This document shows positions 41,451 through 51,120 of a stretch of DNA of 64,000 bases, one piece after another. Made by a program: the position numbers and the translations under genes. This stretch comes from Cohnella sp. OV330 (lineage in GTDB: Bacteria > Bacillota > Bacilli > Paenibacillales > Paenibacillaceae), in the NCBI RefSeq assembly GCF_900112065.1, contig NZ_FOKE01000004.1:372001-436000 (forward strand), given 5' to 3'. The notes under the pieces are model-generated. The model was not told the origin of the DNA. It saw only the letters and a program-made list of their open reading frames with translations, and ran no database searches. The stretch's first letter is position 1. Every line of letters starts with the position of its first letter.

Positions 41451-42275
41451 CTAGCTCACCTTGTGCTCGATACGAAGCTTGTCGGCCACCATCGCGATGA
41501 ACTCCGAGTTCGTCGGCTTGGACTTGGCGATGTTGATCGTGTAGCCGAACAAATGGCTGATCGAATCGATGTTGCCGCGCGTCCAGGCGACTTCGATGGC
41601 ATGCCGGATGGCGCGTTCTACGCGGCTGGGCGTCGTCTTGAACTTTTCGGCGATAGCCGGATACAGCGTTTTCGTAATCGCGCCGAGAATCTCGATGTTA
41701 TTGTAGACCATCGTGATCGCCTCGCGCAGATACTGATAGCCCTTGATATGCGCCGGTACGCCGATTTCGTGAATGATGCTCGTGATATTGGCGTCCAGAT
41801 TTTTCGGCTTGCCGATCGGTACGATATTCGAACGCGAGCCTCCGCTGAAGGAAGAAGACGCGGACGAAGAAACGGATACCGGGATTTGCGACGGCGTACC
41901 CGCAAGCTGACGAATACGGTTCGCGAGCACGTCCATGTCGAACGGCTTCAAAATATAATAGGAGGCGCCAAGCTGTACCGCGCGTTGTGTGATGTTCTCT
42001 TGGCCGAACGCGGTGAGCATAATGATCTTCGGCATGGGGGACAGGTTCAGGTCCCGCAGCTTTTCCAATACGCCGAGCCCGTCCAGGTGAGGCATAATAA
42101 TATCCAGAATCATCACATCCGGAATATTCCGGGTTTCTTCCAGCTGACGGATGACCTCTTCTCCGTTGTACGCCACGCCGATGACGGTCATGTCCTCCTG
42201 CTCTTCGATATACTCGGACAGCAGGTTGGTGAATTCTCGGTTATCGTCTGCAAGAAATACTTCAATCCGCGGCAA
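41451..42275 (-). CDS. spo0A: Sporulation master response regulator Spo0A
   Basis: A 274-residue response regulator. The receiver has the acidic pocket ADDNRE and the phosphorylated Asp58 in [12 protein letters not shown]; a Ser/Gly-rich hinge ([12 protein letters not shown]) leads to the Spo0A DNA-binding domain with [22 protein letters not shown]. The TTG at 42275 is preferred, with GGGAGG 8 nt upstream; a GTG at 42293 overlaps that site. Upstream lie a sigma-H-type promoter and 0A boxes; spoIVB precedes it, the standard order in spore formers. Confidence 0.97.
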   Translation of the reverse strand: MPRIEVFLADDNREFTNLLSEYIEEQEDMTVIGVAYNGEEVIRQLEETRNIPDVMILDIIMPHLDGLGVLEKLRDLNLSPMPKIIMLTAFGQENITQRAVQLGASYYILKPFDMDVLANRIRQLAGTPSQIPVSVSSSASSSFSGGSRSNIVPIGKPKNLDANITSIIHEIGVPAHIKGYQYLREAITMVYNNIEILGAITKTLYPAIAEKFKTTPSRVERAIRHAIEVAWTRGNIDSISHLFGYTINIAKSKPTNSEFIAMVADKLRIEHKVS

Positions 42276-42340
42276 TGTTGTATCCTCCCTCACAAGCTTA
42301 AGATTATGTTAGAAACGCTCACCGTTCCCTGCTTATCCGA

Positions 42341-42365
42341 ATTCGACAAAGCGTTTGCAATTCCT
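42341..42365 (-). promoter_or_regulatory. Sigma-H-type spo0A promoter with overlapping 0A box
   Basis: Minus-strand AGGAATT (42365-42359), 14 nt, GAAT (42344-42341), as in the Ps promoter of B. subtilis spo0A. TTCGACA (42342-42348), a perfect 0A box, overlaps the -10. A weaker TGTCGTA is at 42369-42375. Confidence 0.75.
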
Positions 42366-42451
42366 TCTTGTCGTAATTTTTTTCTTTATTTTTTTATCTG
42401 CATAACATATAATAAAGAATTTACGTCATTTGACGATCTATTTCGGTTTTT

Positions 42452-42458
42452 TTCGACA
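42452..42458. promoter_or_regulatory. Second 0A box, between spoIVB and spo0A
   Basis: TTCGACA followed by AAGCG, the same 12 bases as at 42342-42353, 110 bp farther upstream of spo0A. It could be a second Spo0A~P site. Confidence 0.5.
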
Positions 42459-42496
42459 AAGCGATGTCGTTAAAAATAACGAGAAAATCCAAGGCG

Positions 42497-43828
42497 TCAT
42501 ACCGCCTTGGATTTTGCCTGGCCCGGCTTCAACATAATGCCCGCGTCCTGAAGCATCCACTCGATGTAGCAGCCGTAGCCCGACGCCGGATCGTTGACGA
42601 AGACGTGCGTGACGGCGCCGACCAGCTTCCCGTTTTGCAAAATTGGACTGCCGCTCATGCCTTGAACGATACCGCCCGTGCGTTTGATCAGATCCGGATC
42701 GGTGACGCGGATGACCATCCCTTTCGTCGCAGGCGACGATTGCCGGGACACGTGCACGATCTCGATCTTGAAGCGCTCGACTTTCTGACCGCCGACGACC
42801 GTCCATATTTCCGCCGGCCCTTCCTTGACCTCTTCGGCGAAAGCGACCGGTACCGGTTCCGCCTGGTAGGCATGACCCGGGAGCTCGCCCATCTGGCCGA
42901 AAATGCCGAAAGGCGTATTGCGTTCTACGTTGCCGAGCGTTTTGCTGCCCGGCACGAACTCCGCGCGCTTTTCGCCCGGATCGCCGTTCTCGCTCTTGGC
43001 GATCGACGTGACGTTCGACTGAAGAATTTGCCCGCTGCCCACGGTGATCGGCGTCTGCGTATCCATGTCCGTAATGACATGGCCCAGCGCGCCGTATACG
43101 CCTTGGTCGGGCGCGTAAAAGGTCAACGTGCCGACCCCGGCCGCGGAATCGCGTATATAGAGGCCGACGCGCCATGCTTTGTCTTCCTGGTCGTAAACCG
43201 GCGTCAGCGTCGTTCGAAATTGTGCTTTGCCCCGCTGAACGACCAGCTTAAGCGGCTGCCCCGTGGCGCCTGCTTGCTTCGCGAACGGAGCGACGCGCTT
43301 AACGTCGTTGACCGGTTCCCCGTTAATCGAAACGATCAGATCCCCCATTCGCAGCTTGGCCTCTTCTCCCGGCGATACGCGCGACTGTTCGCCGGTCTGT
43401 ACGAGATGATGGCCGACGACCATGATGCCGGCCGATTTGACCTTGACGCCGATCGTTTGGCCGCCGGGAATGACTTTGAGATCCGGTACGACCTGAAGCT
43501 TGACGGTTTTAAACGGTATTCGGCCGAATAGCTTAAGCTTGAGTTCTGTTTGACCGCTGCGTTTGGAATGAATGGACACCGGATGATTAAGATCGATCCG
43601 TACGCTCGCGCTCGTCGAGCCGTTCACTTCGGCGACCGTCGAATCGGATAGCGAGCCCTGCGCATGCACCGGCATCGCATAATGAAGGTGCTTGTCCTGT
43701 CCCTCGAACAACCGAAGCTCATTCGGGAATGCGGCATAATGACGCATCGGTGCGGAACAGACGGCAAATCCTAGAATAAGCGCTAGGAATAGACCAAAAA
43801 CGCGACGCCAAGAGGACTTCCCGTTCAA
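42497..43828 (-). CDS. spoIVB: SpoIVB serine peptidase (S55), sporulation signal protease
   Basis: A 443-residue forespore protease that triggers pro-sigma-K processing through SpoIVFA. It has one N-terminal membrane or signal helix (VFGLFLALILGFAVCSAPM), a PDZ domain with LRMGDLIVSINGEPVNDV, and the S55 domain with catalytic His in GALGHVITDMDT and Ser in GIVQGMSGSPILQ. Start TTG at 43828 with GGAAGTGGTGAG. Upstream sequence resembles a sigma-G/F promoter. spo0A follows 220 nt downstream with its own promoter. Confidence 0.95.
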   Translation of the reverse strand: MNGKSSWRRVFGLFLALILGFAVCSAPMRHYAAFPNELRLFEGQDKHLHYAMPVHAQGSLSDSTVAEVNGSTSASVRIDLNHPVSIHSKRSGQTELKLKLFGRIPFKTVKLQVVPDLKVIPGGQTIGVKVKSAGIMVVGHHLVQTGEQSRVSPGEEAKLRMGDLIVSINGEPVNDVKRVAPFAKQAGATGQPLKLVVQRGKAQFRTTLTPVYDQEDKAWRVGLYIRDSAAGVGTLTFYAPDQGVYGALGHVITDMDTQTPITVGSGQILQSNVTSIAKSENGDPGEKRAEFVPGSKTLGNVERNTPFGIFGQMGELPGHAYQAEPVPVAFAEEVKEGPAEIWTVVGGQKVERFKIEIVHVSRQSSPATKGMVIRVTDPDLIKRTGGIVQGMSGSPILQNGKLVGAVTHVFVNDPASGYGCYIEWMLQDAGIMLKPGQAKSKAV

Positions 43829-43912
43829 GTTCTCACCACTTCCCTACAGACTACACCGGCGAACCGTGACACTGCCCGGCGACGTAACTATAAGGTAACC
43901 GCGGCTCCCCCC

Positions 43913-43943
43913 TTTTATGTTGCCGAAAACCTTCCTTGAATCA
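43913..43943 (-). promoter_or_regulatory. Possible sigma-F/G promoter of spoIVB
   Basis: Minus-strand TGATTCA (43943-43937), 17 nt, CATAAAA (43919-43913) approximate the forespore consensus TGMATA/CATAMTA. Known spoIVB expression in B. subtilis is by sigma-F and sigma-G. Match is partial. Confidence 0.35.
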
Positions 43944-43948
43944 TGAAT

Positions 43949-45646
43949 TTACGCGTCCTGGCGCGATTTTTGAGCCTCGGCCAGCGTTAACATTTCTTGC
44001 GCGTGATGGCGGGTTCGATCGGTGACTTCCACCCCGCCAAGCATGCGCGCGAGTTCCTCCACGCGCTCGTCGGCGTTAAGCATCCGTACGCGCGTCGACG
44101 TTCTGCCGTCGTCCGTGACGCGCTTGGCGATCTCGAATTGATCGTCCGCCATGCACGCGACCTGCGGCAAATGCGTAATGCAAAACACCTGACAGTGCGT
44201 CGCCAGCCTGGACAGCTTGTCGGCGACGGATTGGGCCGCGCGCCCGCTGACGCCCGTATCGACTTCGTCGAACACCAGAACCGGAATCTGATCGATTCGG
44301 GCAAAAATGGCTTTTAGCGCCAGCATGACCCGAGACATCTCGCCGCCCGACGCGATCCGGGCAAGCGGCTTCGGAGGCTCGCCGGGATTGGTCGACAGCA
44401 GAAATTCGGCCGAATCCGTGCCTGTCGGAGTCAAGTTGTCCGTGTTCACCAGCCGCACCTCGAAAGCCGCTCGCTCCATTTGCAGCCCCTTGAGCTCTTG
44501 CTCGATCTCCGAGCCGAGAAGCGCGGCGGTCTCTCTACGGATCGCGCCTAGGCGCTCGGCCAGCGCGCGCAGCTCGCTCTCCAAGCGCACCTCGCGTTCG
44601 TTCAACTCTTTGAGGAGCTCGTCGCGATTTTCAAGCCGCTGCGTATCTTCCTGAATTCGGGCATAATATTGCAGGATGTCCTCGACGCTCTCGCCGTACT
44701 TGCGCCGAAGTCCGAACAGGAGATCCATCCGCATCTCGATCTCGGACAGCCGCTCCGGATTGAATTCGATGCTTTCTTTGTAATCGCGCAGTTGGTAAGA
44801 GACGTCCTCGGCGGCATAGTAGGCCGACTGCAGCTGTTCGACGAGCGGCCCAAGCTTGGCCGGATCGACCTTGACGATGTCCTCGAGCTTCGCGATGGCT
44901 TTGGACAAGACGCTGAGCCCCTTGTTGCCGTAAAGCAGGTCGTAGGCTTCAGTCGCCGATTCGGCCAGCTTCTCGGCGTGCGCGAGCTTGCGCCGCTCCT
45001 CGGCAAGCGACTCGTCCTCTCCCGGCTTCAGGCGCGCATCGGCGATCTCCTCGAGCTGATATCGGTAGAGGTCCAGCATCTGCATCTGCTGGCGGGTGAG
45101 CTCGTCCAGCTCCCTGCGCTCTCGGCTGACCGTCGCGTACTCCCTGTACCTATTTTGATACTCGGTTTTGAGCGAGGCGATGGCGTCTCCCGCAAATGAG
45201 TCGAGCCATTCCAGATGGCGGTCGGTTCGCAGCAAAGACTGATGCTCGTGCTGACCGTGGATATTGACGAGGTTTTCGCCGATTTCGCGCAGCATCGTCA
45301 GCGTGACATGCTGCCCGTTCACGCGCGCGGACGACTTGCCTTGCGCCTGAAGCTCGCGTCGTACCAATAGCGCTTCGTGCGGATCGGCGTTCACGCCGTG
45401 CCGGTCGAGCACGCCCCATACAGGATGCGCGGGATCGAGATCGAATACCGCTTCGATCTCGGCTTTGTCGCAGCCATGGCGGATCATCTCGGCGGACCCG
45501 CGCCCTCCCGCGATGAGGCCCAGCGCATCGATGATGATCGATTTGCCGGCGCCGGTCTCGCCTGTCAGCACCTCGAAGCCCCGCTTGAACGATACCCGAA
45601 TATTTTCGATTACCGCCAAGTGGCGAATGGACAGCTCTTGCAGCAT
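43949..45646 (-). CDS. recN: DNA repair protein RecN
   Basis: A 565-residue SMC-like ATPase acting at double-strand breaks. Walker A is GETGAGKS near residue 30, followed by a central coiled coil with the RecN-type short arms; the signature region is ASGGEMSRVMLALK and Walker B is PVLVFDEVDTGVSGRAAQ. GGGGAGG lies 11 nt before the ATG. It follows argR by 40 nt, the conserved argR-recN pair. Confidence 0.96.
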   Translation of the reverse strand: MLQELSIRHLAVIENIRVSFKRGFEVLTGETGAGKSIIIDALGLIAGGRGSAEMIRHGCDKAEIEAVFDLDPAHPVWGVLDRHGVNADPHEALLVRRELQAQGKSSARVNGQHVTLTMLREIGENLVNIHGQHEHQSLLRTDRHLEWLDSFAGDAIASLKTEYQNRYREYATVSRERRELDELTRQQMQMLDLYRYQLEEIADARLKPGEDESLAEERRKLAHAEKLAESATEAYDLLYGNKGLSVLSKAIAKLEDIVKVDPAKLGPLVEQLQSAYYAAEDVSYQLRDYKESIEFNPERLSEIEMRMDLLFGLRRKYGESVEDILQYYARIQEDTQRLENRDELLKELNEREVRLESELRALAERLGAIRRETAALLGSEIEQELKGLQMERAAFEVRLVNTDNLTPTGTDSAEFLLSTNPGEPPKPLARIASGGEMSRVMLALKAIFARIDQIPVLVFDEVDTGVSGRAAQSVADKLSRLATHCQVFCITHLPQVACMADDQFEIAKRVTDDGRTSTRVRMLNADERVEELARMLGGVEVTDRTRHHAQEMLTLAEAQKSRQDA

Positions 45647-45686
45647 ATGGCGCTCATCCTCCCCAGCCGGCGCAGGTCGCCGGCTT

Positions 45687-46136
45687 CTAACGAATAATGT
45701 CCAAAATGCGGGTGACGATCTCTGCGCCCTGCGGCTTCGTGCGGCAGATGAGCAACGTCGTGTCGTCTCCGCCGATCGTGCCGACGATCTCCGGCCAATC
45801 CATGCCGTCCAGCAGCGAGGCGATCGTGCCGGCCGTACCCGGCAAACACTTCACGACGACCAGATTCTCCGCGGCTTCCGCATGGATAAAGTGATCCATC
45901 ATCGCTCGCTTCAGCTTCATCGTCGGGTTGAAGCGTTGATCCTGCGCAATGGCATATTTATATCTGCCGTCGCCCAGCGGCACTTTGATGAGCTGCAGCT
46001 CCTTGATGTCGCGGGAGACGGTCGCTTGCGTCACGTTGAAGCTCTGGGCGCGGAGGGCTTCAACCAGGTCTTCCTGCGTCTCGATCTCGCTCGCGCCGAT
46101 GAGCTCGCGAATTTTCCTTTGCCGCTGACCTTTCAT
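45687..46136 (-). CDS. argR: Arginine repressor ArgR/AhrC
   Basis: A 149-residue arginine-dependent regulator. The winged helix has RKIRELIGASEIETQEDLVEALRAQSFNVTQATVSRDIKEL; the C-terminal hexamerisation domain has the arginine-binding GTIASLLDGMDWPEIVGTIGGDDTTLLI. Its ATGA overlaps the stop of the unknown gene upstream, and GAGGAGGG is inside that gene, so translation is coupled. Cotranscribed with recN. Confidence 0.96.
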   Translation of the reverse strand: MKGQRQRKIRELIGASEIETQEDLVEALRAQSFNVTQATVSRDIKELQLIKVPLGDGRYKYAIAQDQRFNPTMKLKRAMMDHFIHAEAAENLVVVKCLPGTAGTIASLLDGMDWPEIVGTIGGDDTTLLICRTKPQGAEIVTRILDIIR

Positions 46137-46603
46137 TCTTTGCCCTCCTCTATTTTGAATTTTACCGTTTTAAGGGATCTGTCGCGCATGTCCGCGACGA
46201 TCACGCCTTCGCACTCGGGAAACAAAAGCGCATACACGAGCAGACGCTCCCGGATCCCGCTGGCCGTCCAATCCATGGGCTGCCTCGGCCGTTCAAGCTT
46301 CACGAGATAGTAGCGTTCTTCCTTGGAGGCGATATAGTCGAAATACAAGCGGGTCGCCTCGTACGGCCCGTCGTCGACCGATACGCCTAAAGGAATCCGG
46401 TGCTTGCCGGAGAGCGCTTCGTAACCATGCTCCCGCAGCAGCGCCGCCGCTTCGTCATCTTCGTCGGGCGCGCCGTCCCTGGCCAGCCTGCGCAGGCGTG
46501 AGCTCGGCGGCTCGTGCAGCCAATGCCTGAACCGGCGCCAGACCCACCATATGATCGCCGCTACCGCCGCGGCAAAAATCAGACCGTCCCCGAACCGAGC
46601 CAT
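46133..46603 (-). CDS. Conserved-position protein of unknown function upstream of argR
   Basis: A 156-residue protein with one N-terminal membrane helix (LIFAAAVAAIIWWVWRRF), a 60-residue acidic/basic linker and a compact C-terminal domain (PYEATRLYFDYIASKEERYYLVKLERP; LLVYALLFPECEGVIVADMRD). The C-terminal domain recalls small nuclease-like folds, but no catalytic motif can be named. The ATG at 46603 follows GAGGCGGGG; the frame to 46945 overlaps tlyA and crosses a terminator. It is translationally coupled to argR. I do not recognise a family. Confidence 0.75.
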   Translation of the reverse strand: MARFGDGLIFAAAVAAIIWWVWRRFRHWLHEPPSSRLRRLARDGAPDEDDEAAALLREHGYEALSGKHRIPLGVSVDDGPYEATRLYFDYIASKEERYYLVKLERPRQPMDWTASGIRERLLVYALLFPECEGVIVADMRDRSLKTVKFKIEEGKE

Positions 46604-46670
46604 CGCCCCGCCTCCTCCGCATCCTGATTCATTCGCGGCGGCGGGCCGGGTTTCCTCTATGGGAGCAAGC

Positions 46671-46708
46671 AAAAAAACCGGTGCGGAGGGCGCTTGCGCG
46701 CCTACCGG
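46671..46708 (-). terminator. Terminator after tlyA
   Basis: Outer pair CCGGT (46678-46682)/ACCGG (46704-46708) and inner GGCGC (46689-46693)/GCGCC (46698-46702) with a 4-nt loop, then seven Us on the minus strand (46677-46671). It separates dxs-tlyA from the unknown gene-argR-recN unit. Confidence 0.65.
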
Positions 46709-46821
46709 CCGGCCGTGCTTCGGCGGACGCGGAATCCTATGTAGGCCGGCGGCCTCTCGGCCGTGACCGATTGCCCTTATCGGACCTTCGTCGAACAGGC
46801 GCTGAAGGCTGTTAAAAGGCT

Positions 46822-47676
46822 TTATGCACGATGCCTGAACTTGGCCGCCGCCTCTTCGACGACATGGCTGAGCAAGCTGTCGCCGTTCAAGCCTCCGGGC
46901 CATTCGCCGCCGGCTTGTCCGGACGATGAATCCGCCAGTCGCCAATACGCGAGAAACTCGATGTTGCCTTCGCCTCCCGTAATCGGGGAATACGTCAGGC
47001 CCCTCAGCTCAAAGCCCAGCGCGTTCGCCGCGGACAAGACTTCGCGCAAAACGTTCAGGTGAACGTCCGGATCCCTTACGACTCCCGACTTGCCGACCTG
47101 TTCGCGTCCGGCCTCGAATTGAGGCTTGATCAGCGCCACGGTGCCCGCTCCCGGTCCAAGCAGCGGGCGCAGCGCAGGCAGGATGAGCTTCAGCGAAATG
47201 AACGACACGTCGATCGACGCGAATGCAGGCGCCGGGCCCGACAATTGGTCCGGCGTCATATGCCGGAAATTGCAGCGCTCCATCACGCAAACCCGAGAAT
47301 CCTGGCGGAGGCTCCAATCGAGCTGGTTGTAGCCGACATCGATCGCATAGACGAACGAAGCGCCGTTTTGAAGGGCGCAGTCCGTGAACCCGCCGGTCGA
47401 CGCGCCGATATCCATCATGACCGTATCCTTCAAATCGATGCCGAATTCGCGAATCGCTTTTTCCAGCTTGAGGCCGCCTCGGCTCACATACGGATGAACG
47501 GCGCCTTTGACGGTTAGCGCCGCGTCGCGCGGAATCTTGGTACCCGGCTTATCCACTTGCTCGGTTCCGACTAGGACAAGTCCCGCCATGATGGCGGATT
47601 GCGCCTTTGAACGGCTTTCGAAAAAGCCTTGTTCGACGAGCAGCGTGTCGATTCTTTCTTTAGCTATCGTCGACAT
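46822..47676 (-). CDS. tlyA: TlyA family rRNA (cytidine-2'-O)-methyltransferase
   Basis: A 284-residue protein: N-terminal S4 RNA-binding domain (ERIDTLLVEQGFFESRSKAQSAIMAGLVLV) and an FtsJ-type methyltransferase with SAM motif MMDIGASTGGFTDCALQNGA and the K-D-K-E-type residues ending in IKPQFEAGREQVGKSGVVRDP. In other bacteria TlyA 2'-O-methylates 16S and 23S rRNA and affects capreomycin sensitivity. It starts 4 nt after the dxs stop codon. Confidence 0.94.
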   Translation of the reverse strand: MSTIAKERIDTLLVEQGFFESRSKAQSAIMAGLVLVGTEQVDKPGTKIPRDAALTVKGAVHPYVSRGGLKLEKAIREFGIDLKDTVMMDIGASTGGFTDCALQNGASFVYAIDVGYNQLDWSLRQDSRVCVMERCNFRHMTPDQLSGPAPAFASIDVSFISLKLILPALRPLLGPGAGTVALIKPQFEAGREQVGKSGVVRDPDVHLNVLREVLSAANALGFELRGLTYSPITGGEGNIEFLAYWRLADSSSGQAGGEWPGGLNGDSLLSHVVEEAAAKFRHRA

Positions 47677-47680
47677 CGCC

Positions 47681-49576
47681 TCAGTTCGCCGTCTGCCGCT
47701 GACGCTTCAGCAGCGCGAACGACCGAAGGTGCTTCGCCGCTTCTTCGGCGGTCAGGCCGACTTCGGCGCGCTGCTCCTTGATCGTCGCATGCTCGATGAA
47801 TCGGTCAGGTATGCCCGCGAGCTGAACGGTCGGCTTCAAGCCTTGCTGCGCGTAATGCTCGAGAATCGCGCTCCCGAGTCCGCCAGCGACCGCCGTCTCT
47901 TCGAGCACCAGCATCGGCAGCCGCTCCTTGGCGAGCTGAGCGAGCATCGCCTCGTCCAACGGCTTGACGAATCGCGCGTTGACGACGCGCACGCTCAGTC
48001 CTTCGCGCTTCAGCAGCTCCGCCGCTTCTTCGGCGACGTGCACCATCGGGCCGATCGCGAGGATCGCCGCGTAGTCGCCGTCTCTCACGACCTCCCATGA
48101 GCCGATCGGGATCGGCGCGAGTTCGTCGTCCATCGCGACGCCTCTGCCCTGCTCGCGCGGGTAGCGGATCGCGATCGGACCGTCGTCGTACGCCACGGCC
48201 GTCGCCAACATGCGGCGCAGCTCGTATTCGTCCTTAGGCATCATTAAGACGAGGTTCGGGATGTGACGAAGATACGCGATATCGTAAACCCCTTGGTGCG
48301 TCTCGCCGTCGCCGCCGACGAAGCCGGCGCGGTCGATGGCGAAGATCACGTTGGCATTATGCCGGCAAATATCGTGTACGACCTGATCGTACGCGCGCTG
48401 AAGGAAGGTCGAATAGACCGCGTAAACCGGCTTCATGCCTTCCATCGCAAGCGCGGCGGACATCGTTGCCGCATGCTGCTCCGCGATGCCCACGTCGATC
48501 ATCCGTCCGGGGAATCGTTGCGCGAAGCCGAGCAAGCCGGAGCCTCCAGGCATCGCCGGCGTGATCGCGACGATCCGTTCGTCCTTTTCGGCCAGCTCGA
48601 TCAGCGCATTGCCGAACACCTCGGTGTACATCGGCGGGCCGACCGGCTTGAGCACCTGGCCGGACTCGATCTTATAAGAACCGGTGATCCCGTGCCATTT
48701 GTGGGAATCCGCTTCCGCCGGAGAATAACCCTTCCCTTTGACGGTGAGGATGTGGACAAGGACGGGACCTTCGCATTTATCCGCCTGACGGAACGCCTCG
48801 ATCAGTTTTTCCGTATCGTGGCCGTCGACCGGTCCAAGGTACTTGAGCCCGAACTCTTCGAACAGCATGCCCGGAACGACCAGATACTTCAGGCTGTCCT
48901 TCAGCCGCTCGGCCGTCTTCGCGAGCTTGCCTCCGATCGCCGGCACCTTGCGCAGCAGCCACTCGAACTCGTCCTTCGCTTTGCGGTACGTCTTGTCGCT
49001 GCGGACTTTGCCCAAGTAGTTGTGAAGCGCGCCTACGTTAGGCGCGATCGACATCTCGTTGTCGTTCAGAACGACGGTAAGCTTGCGCTTTTCATGGCCG
49101 ATATGGTTGAGCGCCTCAAGCGCCATCCCGCCGGTTAGCGCGCCGTCCCCGATGACCGCGATCACCTTGTTGGCGCGCCCCTGCATATCGCGCGCGAGCG
49201 CCATGCCCATCGCTCCGGACAGGGAGGTGCTGCTGTGGCCGGCCTCCCAGACGTCGTGCTCGCTCTCCGCGCGCTTGACGAAGCCGCACAGTCCGTCCTT
49301 CTGCCGAAGCGTGTCGAACCGGTCCATGCGTCCGGTCAGCATCTTGTGGACATACGCCTGATGACCCACGTCGAACAAAAACTTGTCGGTCGGGCTGTCG
49401 TACAAGTAATGCATCGCAAGCGTCAATTCGACGACGCCTAAGTTAGGCGCCAGATGCCCACCCGTAACGGACAGCTTTTCAATTAGGAATTGTCTGATCT
49501 CTTGGGCCAACTGAGGAAGCTCTGACATGGACAGCCGCTTCAGGTCGGTTGGACTATGGATGCTGTCGAGCAGCAA
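47681..49576 (-). CDS. dxs: 1-deoxy-D-xylulose-5-phosphate synthase
   Basis: A 631-residue thiamine-diphosphate enzyme that opens the MEP isoprenoid pathway. The ThDP motif is [16 protein letters not shown], the catalytic His is in [13 protein letters not shown], and [15 protein letters not shown] marks the DXS middle domain. The TTG at 49576 (reading LLLDSIHSP) with GGGGAA upstream agrees with the usual N-terminus; a TTG at 49597 adds seven residues. ispA lies upstream across a 363-nt gap. Confidence 0.96.
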   Translation of the reverse strand: MLLDSIHSPTDLKRLSMSELPQLAQEIRQFLIEKLSVTGGHLAPNLGVVELTLAMHYLYDSPTDKFLFDVGHQAYVHKMLTGRMDRFDTLRQKDGLCGFVKRAESEHDVWEAGHSSTSLSGAMGMALARDMQGRANKVIAVIGDGALTGGMALEALNHIGHEKRKLTVVLNDNEMSIAPNVGALHNYLGKVRSDKTYRKAKDEFEWLLRKVPAIGGKLAKTAERLKDSLKYLVVPGMLFEEFGLKYLGPVDGHDTEKLIEAFRQADKCEGPVLVHILTVKGKGYSPAEADSHKWHGITGSYKIESGQVLKPVGPPMYTEVFGNALIELAEKDERIVAITPAMPGGSGLLGFAQRFPGRMIDVGIAEQHAATMSAALAMEGMKPVYAVYSTFLQRAYDQVVHDICRHNANVIFAIDRAGFVGGDGETHQGVYDIAYLRHIPNLVLMMPKDEYELRRMLATAVAYDDGPIAIRYPREQGRGVAMDDELAPIPIGSWEVVRDGDYAAILAIGPMVHVAEEAAELLKREGLSVRVVNARFVKPLDEAMLAQLAKERLPMLVLEETAVAGGLGSAILEHYAQQGLKPTVQLAGIPDRFIEHATIKEQRAEVGLTAEEAAKHLRSFALLKRQRQTAN

Positions 49577-49939
49577 TAGGAATTCCCCGCTTTCCAAAAA
49601 CGATTGCTATGTTGAATTTAGTCAACGCATCACGATTCGTCGATTTTAGTCTAAATGTATTATAGCATAATGACCATTTAAAAACTCCTCCGCCCCCCCT
49701 AATCCCTCCCATTTGCATACGAATCTGCAAGCCGTCCGGTGTCATGACCGTTACTAAAAGCCTATCCTTATGTATAAAAAGACGGCGCGCCGATAACCGG
49801 AACACACCTACCGTGCGATTTTTACCCAACTTCCCGGCTGGCTAAACAAGTAAAAAAAGCATCCCCGCTTCGGTCCCGGAATGCCGATGACCGATGAGAA
49901 ATGCTTTGTTGGGCGGATGAAACCATGCCCATTCGCTTT
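49577..49939. other. Gap between ispA and dxs
   Basis: A frame of 91 codons at 49554-49829 has no ribosome site and no recognisable product. The only structure noted is the terminator at 49853-49908 for ispA. An AT-rich stretch (49600-49680) may carry the dxs promoter, with TATTATAGCA-like sequence, but no convincing -35/-10 pair was found. Confidence 0.5.
49853..49908 (-). terminator. Terminator after ispA
   Basis: On the minus strand AAAGCAT pairs with ATGCTTT around a structured middle, followed by a run of Us (complement of the A-run at 49852-49858). It lies 35 nt past the ispA stop codon. Confidence 0.55.
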
Positions 49940-50848
49940 TTAATTGTCCCTGGAAATCAGCCGCATCGCGATCTGCTCCAGCCGTCCGCTGTCGGCAAGC
50001 TCCGCCGATCTGACGGCCGAGATCGCTTGCTCCGTCAGCTCCTCGACGCGCCTGCGGCTCCGCTCGAGTCCGATCAAATAGGGATAAGTGACTTTGCCCT
50101 GCCGCTCGTCGCTGCCCACCGGCTTGCCCAGCTTGCCCTGATCGCCCGTAATATCGAGGATGTCGTCTTGGATCTGGAAGGCCAAGCCGACGTTCGTGCC
50201 GAAGCGAGCGAGCGCGTCTAACTGCCGGTCGCTGGCGCCTGCCGCATGCCCGCCCGCCCGCAAGGAAAACGCGATGAGGTCGCTCGTCTTGTGCAGGTGG
50301 ATATGCTCGAGCTGGTCGATGGACGTGATCCCTTGCTCGCCTTCCATATCGTCGGCCTGTCCGCCCACCATGCCCGGAAAACCCGCCAGCCGGGCCAAGT
50401 CGCGGACGACGGCCAGCGTCCGCTCGGCCGGCACGCCAAGCGCCGCCGCTTCGGAGGCGGCATAAAAGGCGTGCGTCAGCAGGCCGTCGCCGGCCAGAAT
50501 CGCAGTCGCTTCGCCGAACACTTTATGATTGGTCGGGATGCCCCGCCTGTAGTCGTCGTTATCCATCGCGGGAAGATCGTCGTGGATCAACGAGTACGTG
50601 TGCACCATTTCCACGGCGACGGCGAAGGGCATCGCCAGGCTCGCGGCCTTCTCGTCGCCGTGAACGGCCTCCGCCGAAGCCAGCACGAAAATCGGACGAA
50701 GACGCTTGCCGCCTGCGGCAAGCGAATACATCGCGGCTTCCTTTAGCCGTCCGTTCACGCGCCAATCTCCGGGTATCGCCTTCTCGAGCGCTTGCTCGAC
50801 CATCGTCCTTCGGGACGCCAGATAGACCGATATGTCTTCCGTTTGCAC
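49940..50848 (-). CDS. ispA: Farnesyl diphosphate synthase (polyprenyl synthase)
   Basis: A 302-residue trans-prenyltransferase condensing IPP onto DMAPP/GPP. First aspartate-rich motif HDDLPAMDNDDYRRG, second QIQDDILD, and GGKRLRP near residue 45. GTG at 50848 (VQTEDISVYL) is the likely start, with AGGAG upstream overlapping the end of xseB; the frame to 50977 overlaps xseB and is not used. The xseA-xseB-ispA order is standard. Confidence 0.94.
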   Translation of the reverse strand: MQTEDISVYLASRRTMVEQALEKAIPGDWRVNGRLKEAAMYSLAAGGKRLRPIFVLASAEAVHGDEKAASLAMPFAVAVEMVHTYSLIHDDLPAMDNDDYRRGIPTNHKVFGEATAILAGDGLLTHAFYAASEAAALGVPAERTLAVVRDLARLAGFPGMVGGQADDMEGEQGITSIDQLEHIHLHKTSDLIAFSLRAGGHAAGASDRQLDALARFGTNVGLAFQIQDDILDITGDQGKLGKPVGSDERQGKVTYPYLIGLERSRRRVEELTEQAISAVRSAELADSGRLEQIAMRLISRDN

Positions 50849-50856
50849 CTTTTCGA

Positions 50857-51120
50857 TTACTCTCCTTTGCCGCCTGCCTCGCCCTGCTGCGGCGCGAAGG
50901 GCTTGCGCTGCAAACCGTCTCCGTCCTCCATCAGCATCTCGATCCGGCGCTCCACCTGCTCCAGCTTCTGGCCGCACAGCCTGGACAGCGCCATGCCTTC
51001 CTGATAGAGCTCGATCGCCGCTTCAAGCGGCACGTCTCCGCTCTCCAGCTTGGATACGATGCCTTCGAGCCGTTCCATCGCCTGCTCGAAGGAAAGCGCC
51101 GTTTCCGATTCATTCGTCAC
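50857..51120 (-). CDS. xseB: Exodeoxyribonuclease VII small subunit
   Basis: An 87-residue helical subunit: SFEQAMERLEGIVSKLESGDVPLEAAIELYQEGMALSRLCGQKLEQVERRIEML is the full XseB domain; the last 15 residues are a Gly/Gln-rich tail. GTG at 51120 has GGGGAGG 8 nt upstream, and overlaps the xseA end by 11 nt. An ATG at 51138 overlaps the ribosome site and is rejected. Confidence 0.95.
   Translation of the reverse strand: MTNESETALSFEQAMERLEGIVSKLESGDVPLEAAIELYQEGMALSRLCGQKLEQVERRIEMLMEDGDGLQRKPFAPQQGEAGGKGE

Noticed and set aside
49554..49829. 91-codon frame between ispA and dxs
   Set aside because: Overlaps the dxs start, lacks a ribosome site and has no recognisable features.
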